Assembly: GCA_947631765.1 (NCBI GenBank)
Contig: CANRMP010000004.1
Coordinates: forward strand, 104,725-168,724
DNA length: 64,000 bases
Direction: 5' to 3'
From: an uncultured Clostridia bacterium
Lineage (GTDB): Bacteria; Bacillota; Clostridia; Oscillospirales; CAG-272
In this document: one piece after another, positions 9,321 to 17,277 of the stretch
How the letters are laid out: each line of letters begins with the position of its first letter
Numbering within the stretch: the first letter of the stretch is position 1
Program-made: the position numbers and the translations under genes
The notes under the pieces: model-generated
Seen by the model: the letters and a program-made list of their open reading frames with translations, nothing else
The model's database searches: none
Told to the model about the DNA's origin: nothing

Positions 9321-10028
9321 TCAGCTCCAGCGGCGCTTTTCATAAACTCTTACCGTTAAGAACAGGAAGGCAAAGGATATTGAAACATAGTACACAATGG
9401 CGTTTATATCAAAATAGCCGTATGCGAAATTCGAAAATCTCTCAAAAATCGATACCCAGTTCAGCACGCTTCTTATAATCGCGCTGTCGATATAGGAGTT
9501 GAGCGCCGAGGTCACCATAAAGAAGAGTATTACAAGTATTGTGGCAAGCGCGGCGATAAGCTGGTTTTCGGTAAGCGATGAAATAAACACACCGACTGCA
9601 ATGCAGGCGCCGCCCACAAGCAAAAGAGCAAGCGAGCTTCCGAAAAGTATTGCGGTATTTGGAGTGCCGTAATTGTAAAGCGCGATAAAATCGATGCAGG
9701 AAACAAGGTAGGTTGCGGCAAATATCGTGTAAGCCGCAAAGAATTTCGCAGCGACCATTCCCATAAGGCTCACCGGAGAGGTGAGGAGCAGCTGTTCTGT
9801 GCGCGCCTTCTTTTCATCCGCAAAAAGCTTCATTGTGAGCAGAGGAAGCGCTATGACAAACACATAAAGCAGCATCATAAAATATGTGGCAACCGAGCTG
9901 TCCTGCCCTTGGTTGAGCGTGCAGATAGAGAATATTATTCCGCTTGTCGCAAGATAGGCGGCAACAAATATATATCCTATGGGGGATATAAAATAAGATC
10001 TTAGCTCTCTTTTATAAATGGCAAACAT
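9321..10028 (-). CDS. ABC-2 type permease (GldF-like)
   Basis: The 235-residue protein has six predicted membrane segments. It starts MFAIYKRELRSYFISPIGYIF, the classic opening of ABC-2 permeases of the GldF/NosY type, and carries KKARTEQLLLTSPVSL in the first cytoplasmic loop, the usual coupling-helix region. It would form the membrane channel with the ATPase encoded 28 bases upstream. Together with the two GldG proteins this makes a GldAFG-like complex. The substrate cannot be read from the sequence; possibilities include export or remodelling of envelope components. Confidence 0.88.
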   Translation of the reverse strand: MFAIYKRELRSYFISPIGYIFVAAYLATSGIIFSICTLNQGQDSSVATYFMMLLYVFVIALPLLTMKLFADEKKARTEQLLLTSPVSLMGMVAAKFFAAYTIFAATYLVSCIDFIALYNYGTPNTAILFGSSLALLLVGGACIAVGVFISSLTENQLIAALATILVILFFMVTSALNSYIDSAIIRSVLNWVSIFERFSNFAYGYFDINAIVYYVSISFAFLFLTVRVYEKRRWS

Positions 10029-10056
10029 TTTTTCTTCTCCTTAAATTTGCACTTGT

Positions 10057-11019
10057 TTATTTCTTTTTCTTCTTACCTGAAGACTCATCCTTTTCGTCAA
10101 CCACCGAAACGAAAATGTCTTCAAGGTTTGCGCCCATGGATTCAAAGCCTATCATTGTCCAGCCTCTTGCCACTATGGCGTTAAAGAGCATCTTCCTTAT
10201 ATCCACACCGGGCGTGCTCTCGACAAGGAAGGAGGTACTGTCAAGGTCGTTGTTTCCGAGTATCTCGGCGTACGCCACGCCTGTCACCGAACGGATGGTA
10301 TTCAAAATGTCCTTTGCGGGACCGCACACCTTAAGGCACATGCGGCGGGTGCCGCTGAACAGCTCGTCTATGTTCTCGGTCTTCTCGTTTGCGACTATCT
10401 TACCCTTGTTTATAATGATAATCCTGTCGCAGACCGCCTGAACCTCGGGCAGAATATGGGTTGAAAGTATCACCGTATGGTTCTTTCCGAGCTCTTTGAT
10501 TAAGTTCCTTATTTCAATAATCTGCTTAGGGTCAAGACCGACTGTCGGCTCGTCGAAAATAATGACCTTCGGATTGCCGACAAGCGCCTGCGCAATACCC
10601 ACTCTCTGGCGGTATCCCTTTGACAGATTCCTTATAACTCTGTTGTATACGTCGGTGATTTTAACCGTGTCGCATATCTCTTTTAAGTGCTTCTCTCGGT
10701 TGAGCTTGCAGCTTTTCAGATCATATATAAAATTCAGATATTCCTTGACCGTCATTTCAAGATAAAGCGGAGGGAACTCGGGCAGATAGCCTATCTGCCT
10801 TTTTGCCTCTATGGGGTTGTCAAGTATGTTGATTCCGTTAATCTCGGCGGTGCCTTCGGTGCTTGACAGGTATCCCGTGAGCATACTCATTGTGGTGGTC
10901 TTTCCCGCGCCGTTCGGTCCGAGAAATCCGACAATTTCCCCTTCCTCGACAGAAAAACTGATTCCCGCGACCGCAACCTTGTCGCCGAACCGCTTTACCA
11001 GATTCTCAATTTTAATCAT
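10057..11019 (-). CDS. ABC transporter ATP-binding protein (GldA/CcmA-like)
   Basis: The 320-residue cytoplasmic ATPase has Walker A GPNGAGKTT (about 35-43), a Q-loop in IGYLPEFPPLY, the signature NLSKGYRQRVGIAQAL, Walker B KVIIFDEPTVGLDP and an H-loop STH. A C-terminal domain of about 90 residues follows, as in GldA-type and drug-exporter ATPases. The tail is lysine rich. It is the first gene of the operon at 3163-11019 and powers the adjacent ABC-2 permease. About 130 bases of non-coding sequence separate it from pgeF, which probably hold the operon promoter, although I could not fix a convincing one. Confidence 0.92.
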   Translation of the reverse strand: MIKIENLVKRFGDKVAVAGISFSVEEGEIVGFLGPNGAGKTTTMSMLTGYLSSTEGTAEINGINILDNPIEAKRQIGYLPEFPPLYLEMTVKEYLNFIYDLKSCKLNREKHLKEICDTVKITDVYNRVIRNLSKGYRQRVGIAQALVGNPKVIIFDEPTVGLDPKQIIEIRNLIKELGKNHTVILSTHILPEVQAVCDRIIIINKGKIVANEKTENIDELFSGTRRMCLKVCGPAKDILNTIRSVTGVAYAEILGNNDLDSTSFLVESTPGVDIRKMLFNAIVARGWTMIGFESMGANLEDIFVSVVDEKDESSGKKKKK

Positions 11020-11149
11020 ATAAGGTAATCCAAATCCTTTCTTTTCGGGTGCTTGCCCGAATATTCCTTAAATTATAACAGTATACAGAGTATTATATCA
11101 TTTATTTGTAAATAAATCTTTAATTTTGCGTGTGCTATCTGTAATTATA

Positions 11150-11935
11150 TCAAAGCGAAATTACGGCGCACATCGTTCCCCTCATTCCTTTGCCGTATCT
11201 GTGCGAAAAGAATAACTCGGGATGACAGCAGGTGCATTCCTTGCAAACACTTATACTGCTTTCCTCTATCCCGCTTTTTTTAAGATAGTAAATATTCATG
11301 CCGACAATATCCGCTCTGAATTTTCCCTCTCCCGCCTTTTTTACGTACCTTGAGGCGCACTCGCTTCCCATATAAGAGGCAACCTCATCAAAAAAATCCT
11401 TACCCACCTCATAACAGCAAGGATGTATGCACGCGCCGATTGCCGCCTTAATGTTTTTGACGTCTGCCCCGCAGGATATCATTTGCTTTACCCCGTTTTC
11501 GGCAATACCTCGGCTTGCCCCTCTCCAGCCGGCGTGAAGCGCACCTATTACCCGATTTTTTTCGTCGTACAGCAGTATCGGCGCGCAGTCTGCCACCTTT
11601 ACGCAAAGCACAACCCCAAGGCTTTTTGAAACAAAGCCGTCGCAGTCGTCAAACACCTTGCCGGCGTCACGGTCATCGACAATTCTTACGTTTGTCGAAT
11701 GAATTTGCCTTGCTCTTATAAGAGAGGAGTAAGAAAGCCCCTTGACGCTCAAAAAACGCTCGAAATTTGTTCTGACGTTTTCCGGGCTGTCCCCTCGGTT
11801 TTCGCCTAAATTAAGCGAGACAAGATGCGGCAGGCTGCTGACTCCCGCGCATCTTGTGGAAAACATATGTGGGGTTGTTATATTGTCTGACGAAAAGGCG
11901 ACAACGCCGTTGTCATATACCGTTTTTACAAACAC
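11150..11935 (-). CDS. pgeF: peptidoglycan editing factor / multicopper polyphenol oxidoreductase family (YlmD/YfiH)
   Basis: The 261-residue product matches the YfiH/YlmD family in length and motifs. Present are SLNLGENRGDSPENVRTNFERF, RQIHSTNV with the metal-site His, DGFVSKSLGVVLCVKVADCAPILL with the catalytic Cys, GALHAGWRGASRGI with a further His, and AAIGACIHPCCYEVG. Family members remove mischarged L-Ser from peptidoglycan precursors in E. coli, and homologues act on purine nucleosides. The start is a GTG at 11935 with GGAGG five bases upstream. It is the last gene of the rex-dnaD-dnaI-pgeF row and lies 17 bases after the loader gene. Confidence 0.87.
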   Translation of the reverse strand: MFVKTVYDNGVVAFSSDNITTPHMFSTRCAGVSSLPHLVSLNLGENRGDSPENVRTNFERFLSVKGLSYSSLIRARQIHSTNVRIVDDRDAGKVFDDCDGFVSKSLGVVLCVKVADCAPILLYDEKNRVIGALHAGWRGASRGIAENGVKQMISCGADVKNIKAAIGACIHPCCYEVGKDFFDEVASYMGSECASRYVKKAGEGKFRADIVGMNIYYLKKSGIEESSISVCKECTCCHPELFFSHRYGKGMRGTMCAVISL

Positions 11936-11952
11936 AAAAGCCTCCGGAAATA

Positions 11953-12921
11953 TTAAGTCTTTAAAAATCTTATATCCTTGCCCTGAAAACGCATGGGAGT
12001 AAACTCGCCAAAAAGCCTCGACGCTATTCTGTCGGTGTATTTTGACCTCATCTCGCCCTGACTGAGATTGGTATTAATAATTATCGGTCTTCCTTTGACT
12101 ATCCTTGTATTGACTATGTTGTAAATACAGCTGACCGTAAACTGAGTTATACTCTCGCTTCCGAGGTCGTCTATAATCAGCAGATCGCAGTCAAAATACC
12201 TGTGGGTGTCGTTTTCTCCCGCGCCGCCCGACCTGCCGAAGCGGTCAGCCTCAAAATCGCTTAAAATATTCTGCGCACTGCTGTAGCAAACGTCAAATCC
12301 CTTCTCAATCACCACTGCGGCAATAGAGGTTGAAAGATGAGTTTTGCCAAGTCCGGTATTTCCCGAAAGCAGCAGACATTCGGAGGTGCTCTCGTTAAAG
12401 CGGGTGGCGTACCTGCAGCACATGTCAAAGTAGTGCCGCATTAGGTTATAAGCTTCCCTGTCGTAAGAGTAAAAGTCGAGCGAAAAGGTCTCAAATTTTT
12501 GAGTTTCAAAGAGCTTATCGATTCCAGCGCTCTTCATGCCCTCATAAACAAGCATTTTTTTCATGCAGGAGCACATCTTGGAGCCGTTTGTTCCGGTGTC
12601 GGAGCATATGGGGCAGGTGTACTTTATGTCAAGATAGTTTTCCCCATAGCCGTATCTTACAAGCAGTTCACGCTTTTGTGCCTGAAGCTCGAGGTTGTCA
12701 AGGCGTATACGGTCGATTCGCTCTTCGAGATTTTCCTTGCCCTTTGCTATTTCGTCCATGACGAGTAATCCGGTTCGGGAAAGCTCGCCGTCTATGTTTT
12801 TTATATCGGGGTGACTCTCGTGTACCTCAAGAAGGCGAGTCTTCGCCTCTTCTATGGCGTTCTCTCTTCTCTTGGCAAGCTCGCTTTTGACCTTTGATAT
12901 ATTTTCCCTGTTATATCCCAT
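11953..12921 (-). CDS. DnaC/DnaI-like helicase-loader ATPase
   Basis: The 322-residue AAA+ protein has a helical N-terminus, a four-cysteine zinc-binding segment (CPICSDTG...CSC, about 106-123), Walker A SGNTGLGKTH (about 187-196), Walker B LLIIDDLGSE, and a sensor/arginine region near ASRLFGEF. This is the DnaI/DnaC organisation: it loads the replicative helicase during replication initiation or restart. It lies 31 bases downstream of a DnaD-domain gene, its usual partner in Bacillota. The N-terminal zinc cysteines favour a DnaI-type chromosomal loader over an IS21 IstB ATPase, and no transposase is nearby. Confidence 0.88.
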   Translation of the reverse strand: MGYNRENISKVKSELAKRRENAIEEAKTRLLEVHESHPDIKNIDGELSRTGLLVMDEIAKGKENLEERIDRIRLDNLELQAQKRELLVRYGYGENYLDIKYTCPICSDTGTNGSKMCSCMKKMLVYEGMKSAGIDKLFETQKFETFSLDFYSYDREAYNLMRHYFDMCCRYATRFNESTSECLLLSGNTGLGKTHLSTSIAAVVIEKGFDVCYSSAQNILSDFEADRFGRSGGAGENDTHRYFDCDLLIIDDLGSESITQFTVSCIYNIVNTRIVKGRPIIINTNLSQGEMRSKYTDRIASRLFGEFTPMRFQGKDIRFLKT

Positions 12922-12952
12922 ATTTATGACAGCTCTCCTGTAAAAATTACGG

Positions 12953-13975
12953 CTATGTAGCGCCCTCTGTATTGCCCGCTTCCTCTTCGACCTCCCTTAA
13001 ATGTCTTTCAAGACTGCGTTTTAGCGCGCTCTCGAAAAATTCGTCGGTGTCAAAGGAACCGCCTTCCTTTTCCTTTTGCTCCTTTTTCTTTCGGTATGCT
13101 TCAATACCCGCAAAGACCTCTTCACTGCTTTTGTAGCCCGAATCTATCCAGTTTGAGAGGACCCTATTCATATATGGCATGGACGCGGAGCCCGTGTTGT
13201 TTACCGCCACCTCATAGGCTATCTCGATTATGTCGGGCGATATGTCAAGTTCGGTCCACCTTTCGACAAACTTCTTTTCCTTTGCGGTGAGCGCCCTTGA
13301 CTTTAGCCCGCAGAGCTTTCTGACAAGTCCCTCAACGCTGTGAAAACGCCTTAAAAATTCAAGCTTTTCCTCAAGCGCCGCTATCGCTGTGACCCCTTCG
13401 TCAATAAAGCTTTTTGCGGTTTTTTCGACGTAAGGAACGCTCCTTTTGTCTATTTGACTGCAATATGAGCAAAGAAGCAGCACGTATTCGCAGTCAAGCC
13501 CGTAATATTCCCGAAGTGAAAGCATTTTGTTTATTTCAAGAGGAGTGAATATTCTGCCCAGTATTTTCTGACATTCGTCAATATATGCGCCAAGCATAGG
13601 CTCCGCGGAAAAAAGCCGCTCTATCTCCTCGCCCGTGTAATGGGGAATATCACCCGATATGACGGTGGTGACAACGCCGCCGTTTTTCCCTTTTGTCTCC
13701 TTGACAGTGACCTTTGCGCCTCTTTGCTTTGTCTCGCGCTCATCCTCACATAGTATTCCTGCGCCGCGCCAGAAGCCTATTGCGGCGTTCACCGCGCTCT
13801 CTTCAAGCTTTAGCTCCCCCGCAACACTTGAAATATCTATTTCGTCTTTTAGCCTGTTTTGCGAGAGCAGGTATATGAGAACCGAAAGCTCACTGCAAGT
13901 GACCCCGGGAAGAAGGCTTGCCACCTTTTCGGGCAGAACCGTCACACCGTCCCCGTATTCTACCTTAAGTCTCAT
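12953..13975 (-). CDS. DnaD-domain replication initiation protein (DnaB/DnaD-like)
   Basis: The 340-residue product has an N-terminal winged-helix-like part (about 20-85: LSVLIYLLSQNRLKDEIDISSVAGELK...AAIGFWRGAGIL) and a middle DnaB_2/DnaD-type helical domain (about 150-225: ILGRIFTPLEINKMLSLREYYGLDCEYVLLLCSYC). A second similar domain follows (about 235-300), with VERWTELDISPDIIEIAYEVAVNNTG...PYMNRVLSNWIDSGY. Two such domains resemble B. subtilis DnaB more than DnaD. These proteins remodel origin DNA and recruit the helicase loader, which is encoded next. The highly charged tail is rich in Glu. The family call is firm; which orthologue it is remains open. Confidence 0.84.
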   Translation of the reverse strand: MRLKVEYGDGVTVLPEKVASLLPGVTCSELSVLIYLLSQNRLKDEIDISSVAGELKLEESAVNAAIGFWRGAGILCEDERETKQRGAKVTVKETKGKNGGVVTTVISGDIPHYTGEEIERLFSAEPMLGAYIDECQKILGRIFTPLEINKMLSLREYYGLDCEYVLLLCSYCSQIDKRSVPYVEKTAKSFIDEGVTAIAALEEKLEFLRRFHSVEGLVRKLCGLKSRALTAKEKKFVERWTELDISPDIIEIAYEVAVNNTGSASMPYMNRVLSNWIDSGYKSSEEVFAGIEAYRKKKEQKEKEGGSFDTDEFFESALKRSLERHLREVEEEAGNTEGAT

Positions 13976-14000
13976 TGCTTAAAATTACATTGCAGTTTTT

Positions 14001-14663
14001 TTACTGCATGTCGTCCTTGTTTGATTTATTGTTGTTTTTTATCTCATAGCACAAAGTCATAAGCCTGTCCCCGAGATGAACGTTTTGCACCGTCACCCGA
14101 TTTTCGAGTTTAAGCTCCACGCCGGTAAAATTCCATATCCCGCGAACACCGATATTTGCAAGCCTTTCGCCCGTCTCCATTGCCGCGTTTTTGGGAACGG
14201 TAAGCACCGCAATATCGACTCTGTTCTCGCTCACATAAGCTTCAAGCTCGTCCATAGAATAAATATGCAGACCGTTTATTTCATTGCCGACAATATTTTC
14301 GTCAACGTCGAACATCGCCTTTAAAATCACTCCGCGATTTACAAAGGTGCTTGCGGCTGAGAGCGCGTGTCCCAAATTTCCGGCTCCGATAATTATTGCG
14401 GTATACGCCTCATTGACTCCTAAAATATCAGATATCTTGCCGAAAAGGTATTTGACGTTGTAGCCGTATCCCTGCTGTCCGAATCCTCCGAAGCAGTTGA
14501 GATCCTGTCTTATTTGAGAGGCAGTCACGTTCATAAGCTTTGAAAGCTCCGAGCTGCTGATTCTCAGAATGTTGTCATCAAGAAGTAAGCGAAGGTACCT
14601 GTAATATCTTGGCAGTCTGTTTCTCACTGCGTTTGAGACTCTTACCTGTTTTTCCTCTCGCAT
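14001..14663 (-). CDS. rex: redox-sensing transcriptional repressor Rex
   Basis: The 220-residue protein has the Rex layout: an N-terminal winged helix (about 13-75) with RLPRYYRYLRLLLDD and SELSKLMNVTASQIRQDLNCFGGFGQQGYGYNV, then a Rossmann domain with the NAD(H)-binding IIGAGNLGHAL, and VAVLTVPKNAAMETGERL. The last helix, for domain swapping, ends before an Asn/Lys-rich tail. Rex senses the NADH/NAD+ ratio and represses fermentation and respiration genes. It is upstream of the DnaD-like gene by 25 bases, an unusual partner. I did not find a full palindromic Rex operator near the metabolic genes by eye. Confidence 0.94.
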   Translation of the reverse strand: MREEKQVRVSNAVRNRLPRYYRYLRLLLDDNILRISSSELSKLMNVTASQIRQDLNCFGGFGQQGYGYNVKYLFGKISDILGVNEAYTAIIIGAGNLGHALSAASTFVNRGVILKAMFDVDENIVGNEINGLHIYSMDELEAYVSENRVDIAVLTVPKNAAMETGERLANIGVRGIWNFTGVELKLENRVTVQNVHLGDRLMTLCYEIKNNNKSNKDDMQ

Positions 14664-14708
14664 TTTTTACCTCCCGCTCTTTTTTATAAATCTTTTTATT
14701 TTATAAAA

Positions 14709-15878
14709 TTAAAGGGTTTTTAGCGTGCCTTTGACGTAATTTGCAAACTCCTCGCAGGTGCAGCCCGTGTCTCTTCCGGTGACGGTCAGCTCCTTTTCCT
14801 CAAACATGCAGATATCAAGCGCTCTTGCAAGCTTGTTTGCCTTTTCCTGATATCCTATATGAGAGAGCAGAAGCACGGCGGCGCGAAGCATCGAGCAGGG
14901 GTCTGCGTACTTTGCCCGCCCCTCCTTTACCATTCTCGGAGCGCTTCCGTGAATTGCCTCAAACATCGCGTATCTTTTACCGATATTGGCGCTTCCCGCA
15001 GTGCCGACGCCTCCTTGGAACTCGGCCGCCTCGTCGGTTATTATATCGCCGTACAGATTGGGAAGGATAAAGACCTTGAAATCTCTTCTGCGCTTCTCGT
15101 CAACAAGCTTTGCGGTCATTATGTCGATAAACCACTCGTCGGTTGTGATATCGGGGTATTCCTTTGCCATTTCCTCGCAAATGCGAAGGAATTTGCCGTC
15201 GGTTGTCTTTATAACGTTGGCTTTTGTGACAATCGACACGCGGTCCTTGCCATTTGCCTTGGCGTACTCAAAAGCCAGTCTTGCAATTCTTTTTGTACCC
15301 TCTGTTGTGGTGACGACAAAATCCATGCCGAGATCGTCGGTAACGTGTATGCCCTTTGAGCCGACGACATACGAGCCCTCGGTATTCTCGCGGAAGAAGG
15401 TCCAGTCTATTCCCTTTTCGGGCACGCAGACAGGGCGAACGTTTGCGTAAAGGTCAAGCTCCTTTCTCATTGCGACGTTGGCGGACTCAATGTTAGGCCA
15501 CGGGTCACCCGCGCGCGGCGTTGTGGTCGGTCCTTTAAGTATAACGTGACATTTTTTAAGCTCTGCAAGCACGTCGTCCGGAATTGCCTTGTTGCAAGCC
15601 GCCCGATTTTCTATTGTCAGCCCGTCGATAACGCGAAATTCAACCTTGCCTGAGGCTACCTCGTCCGAGAGCATATCGCAAAGCACGCTTTGCGCCGCCG
15701 CGGTAATTGTCGGACCTATGCCGTCTCCGCCGCATATTCCGATTATTATTTTATCGAGCGAAGAATAGTCGATACTCTCCTTTGCGGCGTTTATCCTGTC
15801 AACTCTTTCAAGCTGTTCTTCAAGTAATTTTTTGAATTTTTCTGTAGCAGAGGCTATCTGCTCTTCATATTTTTTCAT
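14709..15878 (-). CDS. isocitrate/isopropylmalate-type dehydrogenase, probably NAD-dependent isocitrate dehydrogenase
   Basis: The 389-residue enzyme of the beta-decarboxylating dehydrogenase family has GDGIGPTIT (about 50-58), LKGPTTTP, the substrate-binding cluster SANVAMRKELDLYANVRPV, FFRENTEGSYV, the catalytic Lys in VTKANVIKTTDG, the metal Asp motifs in YGDIITDEAAEFQGGVG, and HGSAPRM. A 40-residue helical N-terminal extension precedes the fold. The Ser-Asn-Arg layout favours isocitrate over isopropylmalate, but no citrate-pathway or leu gene is adjacent, so the substrate is inferred. The ATG at 15878 is forced by an in-frame TAA two codons upstream. A hairpin separates it from the only good ribosome site (separate entry). 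Confidence 0.8.
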   Translation of the reverse strand: MKKYEEQIASATEKFKKLLEEQLERVDRINAAKESIDYSSLDKIIIGICGGDGIGPTITAAAQSVLCDMLSDEVASGKVEFRVIDGLTIENRAACNKAIPDDVLAELKKCHVILKGPTTTPRAGDPWPNIESANVAMRKELDLYANVRPVCVPEKGIDWTFFRENTEGSYVVGSKGIHVTDDLGMDFVVTTTEGTKRIARLAFEYAKANGKDRVSIVTKANVIKTTDGKFLRICEEMAKEYPDITTDEWFIDIMTAKLVDEKRRRDFKVFILPNLYGDIITDEAAEFQGGVGTAGSANIGKRYAMFEAIHGSAPRMVKEGRAKYADPCSMLRAAVLLLSHIGYQEKANKLARALDICMFEEKELTVTGRDTGCTCEEFANYVKGTLKTL

Positions 15879-16205
15879 GATTTAACAGTGCTCGAGGGGC
15901 TCGAGCGTCCTTTCATTAATTTGTGTATATTTGTTACTTCATACAATGTATATTGCTATGTATGACCGAATGAAGTTTCCACACTTTCCACATGGTTTTC
16001 CACAGTTTTGGTGGGAACTTGAGCAGTTTGTCTGTGGGAAATACGCTTTTGCACCGACTTGTGAAAAAAATAACCCTAAATTTTACCAAATTCGAGCCTT
16101 ACCTGTGGAAAAGTCGAATATGCATTTTTCTATGTATATTATACATTATTTTATTCATTTTTGAATGAATATTCAAATTTTGTTTGTGCGTTTTTCACAA
16201 AAAAT
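15879..16205. promoter_or_regulatory. non-coding stretch with a cluster of DnaA-box-like sites
   Basis: These 327 bases between the dehydrogenase and tsaD contain no credible gene. Four 9-mers fully match TTWTNCACA: plus strand at 15996-16004 and 16191-16199, minus strand at 16060-16068 and 16104-16112. Three more differ at one position: 15975-15983, 15984-15992 and, on the minus strand, 16033-16041. The first three form a near direct array of xTTTCCACA. An AT-rich stretch (about 16113-16190) lies among them. DnaA binding is inferred from the consensus. It could be a replication-origin-like element, a DnaA titration site or a DnaA-controlled promoter. Confidence 0.55.
15890..15913 (-). promoter_or_regulatory. 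hairpin between ribosome site and start of the dehydrogenase gene
   Basis: On the minus strand, AAAGGA (15913-15908) is followed by a perfect 7-bp stem GCTCGAG / CTCGAGC (15906-15890) with a 3-base loop, then 11 bases to the ATG. Without folding, the site is too far (29 bases) from the start. With the hairpin folded, the effective spacing would be near normal (about 12 bases). It may set or regulate translation. Confidence 0.5.
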
Positions 16206-17222
16206 TCAGAATGCGGCTTTACCCGAGCTTGCCTTGGCGTTAAGTGTTAAGGTCGCTCTGTTTCCCGCAAGAAATTCATAGTACCCCTGGGCTCCGATCA
16301 TCGCGCCGTTATCCCCGCAAAGCGAAACGCTCGGCACGCACAGCTTTATTTTATGTGAGCTTGCAAAGTCCGAAACGCCCTGTCTTAAATGGCTGTTTGC
16401 CGCAACTCCGCCTGCCATTACGAGCGTGTCAAAGCGGTACTTTGAATACGCCCTCTCAAGATTTTTTACAACAGAGGAGACCACAGCCTCTGTAAACGAG
16501 GCGGCAATGTCGGCGCGGTTTATCTCCTCGCCCCGCATTGTGCTGTTATGCACGTAATTTATTACCGCGCTTTTTAGTCCGCTGAATGAAAAATCAAGCG
16601 TATCGCCTATAAGCGCCGGCGCAAATTTAATAGCGTGCTTGTCACCCTTGGCGGCAAGAAGGTCCATTTGTGCGCCCGCGGGGTAACAAAGCCCCAAAAC
16701 TCTTCCCACCTTGTCAAAGGCTTCGCCCGCCGCGTCGTCGCGAGTTCTGCCCACTCCTTCAAATTCTGTGGCGCTTTTGACATAGGTCAGGGAGGTGTGT
16801 CCTCCCGAGACAATAAGGGCAAAGAAAGGAGCTTCAAGCTCCGGATATTCAAAATACGCGGCGGCAACGTGACCTTTTATGTGATTTACCCCGACAAGCG
16901 GCTTACTCTGAGCATAGGCAAGTCCTTTTGCAAAATTCACTCCTACAAGCAGGGAGCCAATAAGCCCCGGAGTGGAGGTGACAGCGACAGCATCTATATT
17001 TTCAATGGTAACGCCGGCGTCACCAAGGGCAAGGCTTGTGAGCGAGGATATACATTCGGCGTGAGCGCGGCTTGCAATTTCGGGAACAACTCCGCCGTAA
17101 AGGGCGTGAGTACTGATTTGCGAGGCGATACGGTTTGAATGTATTTTTCTTACCCCCCGCCCCATTTCGACAACCGCGATTGAGGTCTCATCACATGAGG
17201 ATTCTATTCCAAGTATCAACAT
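16206..17222 (-). CDS. tsaD: tRNA N6-adenosine threonylcarbamoyltransferase
   Basis: Transfers the threonylcarbamoyl group from TC-AMP to A37 of ANN-decoding tRNAs, in a complex with TsaB and TsaE. The 338-residue protein has the ASKHA-fold start LILGIESSCDETSIAVV, the PEIASRAH motif, the metal-binding pair in GVNHIKGHVAA (His near 114 and 118), the nucleotide loop IVSGGHTSL, and LCGDNGAMIGAQGYYEF near the end. The length is typical. rimI is encoded about 630 bases upstream on the same strand, as is common in Bacillota where tsaE-tsaB-rimI-tsaD cluster. No tsaB or tsaE is seen in this window. Confidence 0.95.
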   Translation of the reverse strand: MLILGIESSCDETSIAVVEMGRGVRKIHSNRIASQISTHALYGGVVPEIASRAHAECISSLTSLALGDAGVTIENIDAVAVTSTPGLIGSLLVGVNFAKGLAYAQSKPLVGVNHIKGHVAAAYFEYPELEAPFFALIVSGGHTSLTYVKSATEFEGVGRTRDDAAGEAFDKVGRVLGLCYPAGAQMDLLAAKGDKHAIKFAPALIGDTLDFSFSGLKSAVINYVHNSTMRGEEINRADIAASFTEAVVSSVVKNLERAYSKYRFDTLVMAGGVAANSHLRQGVSDFASSHKIKLCVPSVSLCGDNGAMIGAQGYYEFLAGNRATLTLNAKASSGKAAF

Positions 17223-17277
17223 TTTGTTTTGCAGACTTATCCTTTTTAAAATATATAGCTTAAAAGCGGGAAATATC

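Noticed and set aside
11953..12921. IS21-type IstB transposition ATPase
   Set aside because: The AAA+ core is similar, but a zinc-binding Cys segment, the DnaD-like neighbour and the lack of any transposase favour a helicase loader.
16060..16076. Rex operator near the dehydrogenase gene
   Set aside because: TTGTGAA is present as a half site, but the second half does not match a Rex palindrome and the sequence is better read as a DnaA box.
15975..16199. The main chromosome origin (oriC)
   Set aside because: DnaA-box-like sites cluster here, but dnaA, dnaN and recF are missing and the genes on both sides run on the same strand, so I report only a DnaA-box cluster.
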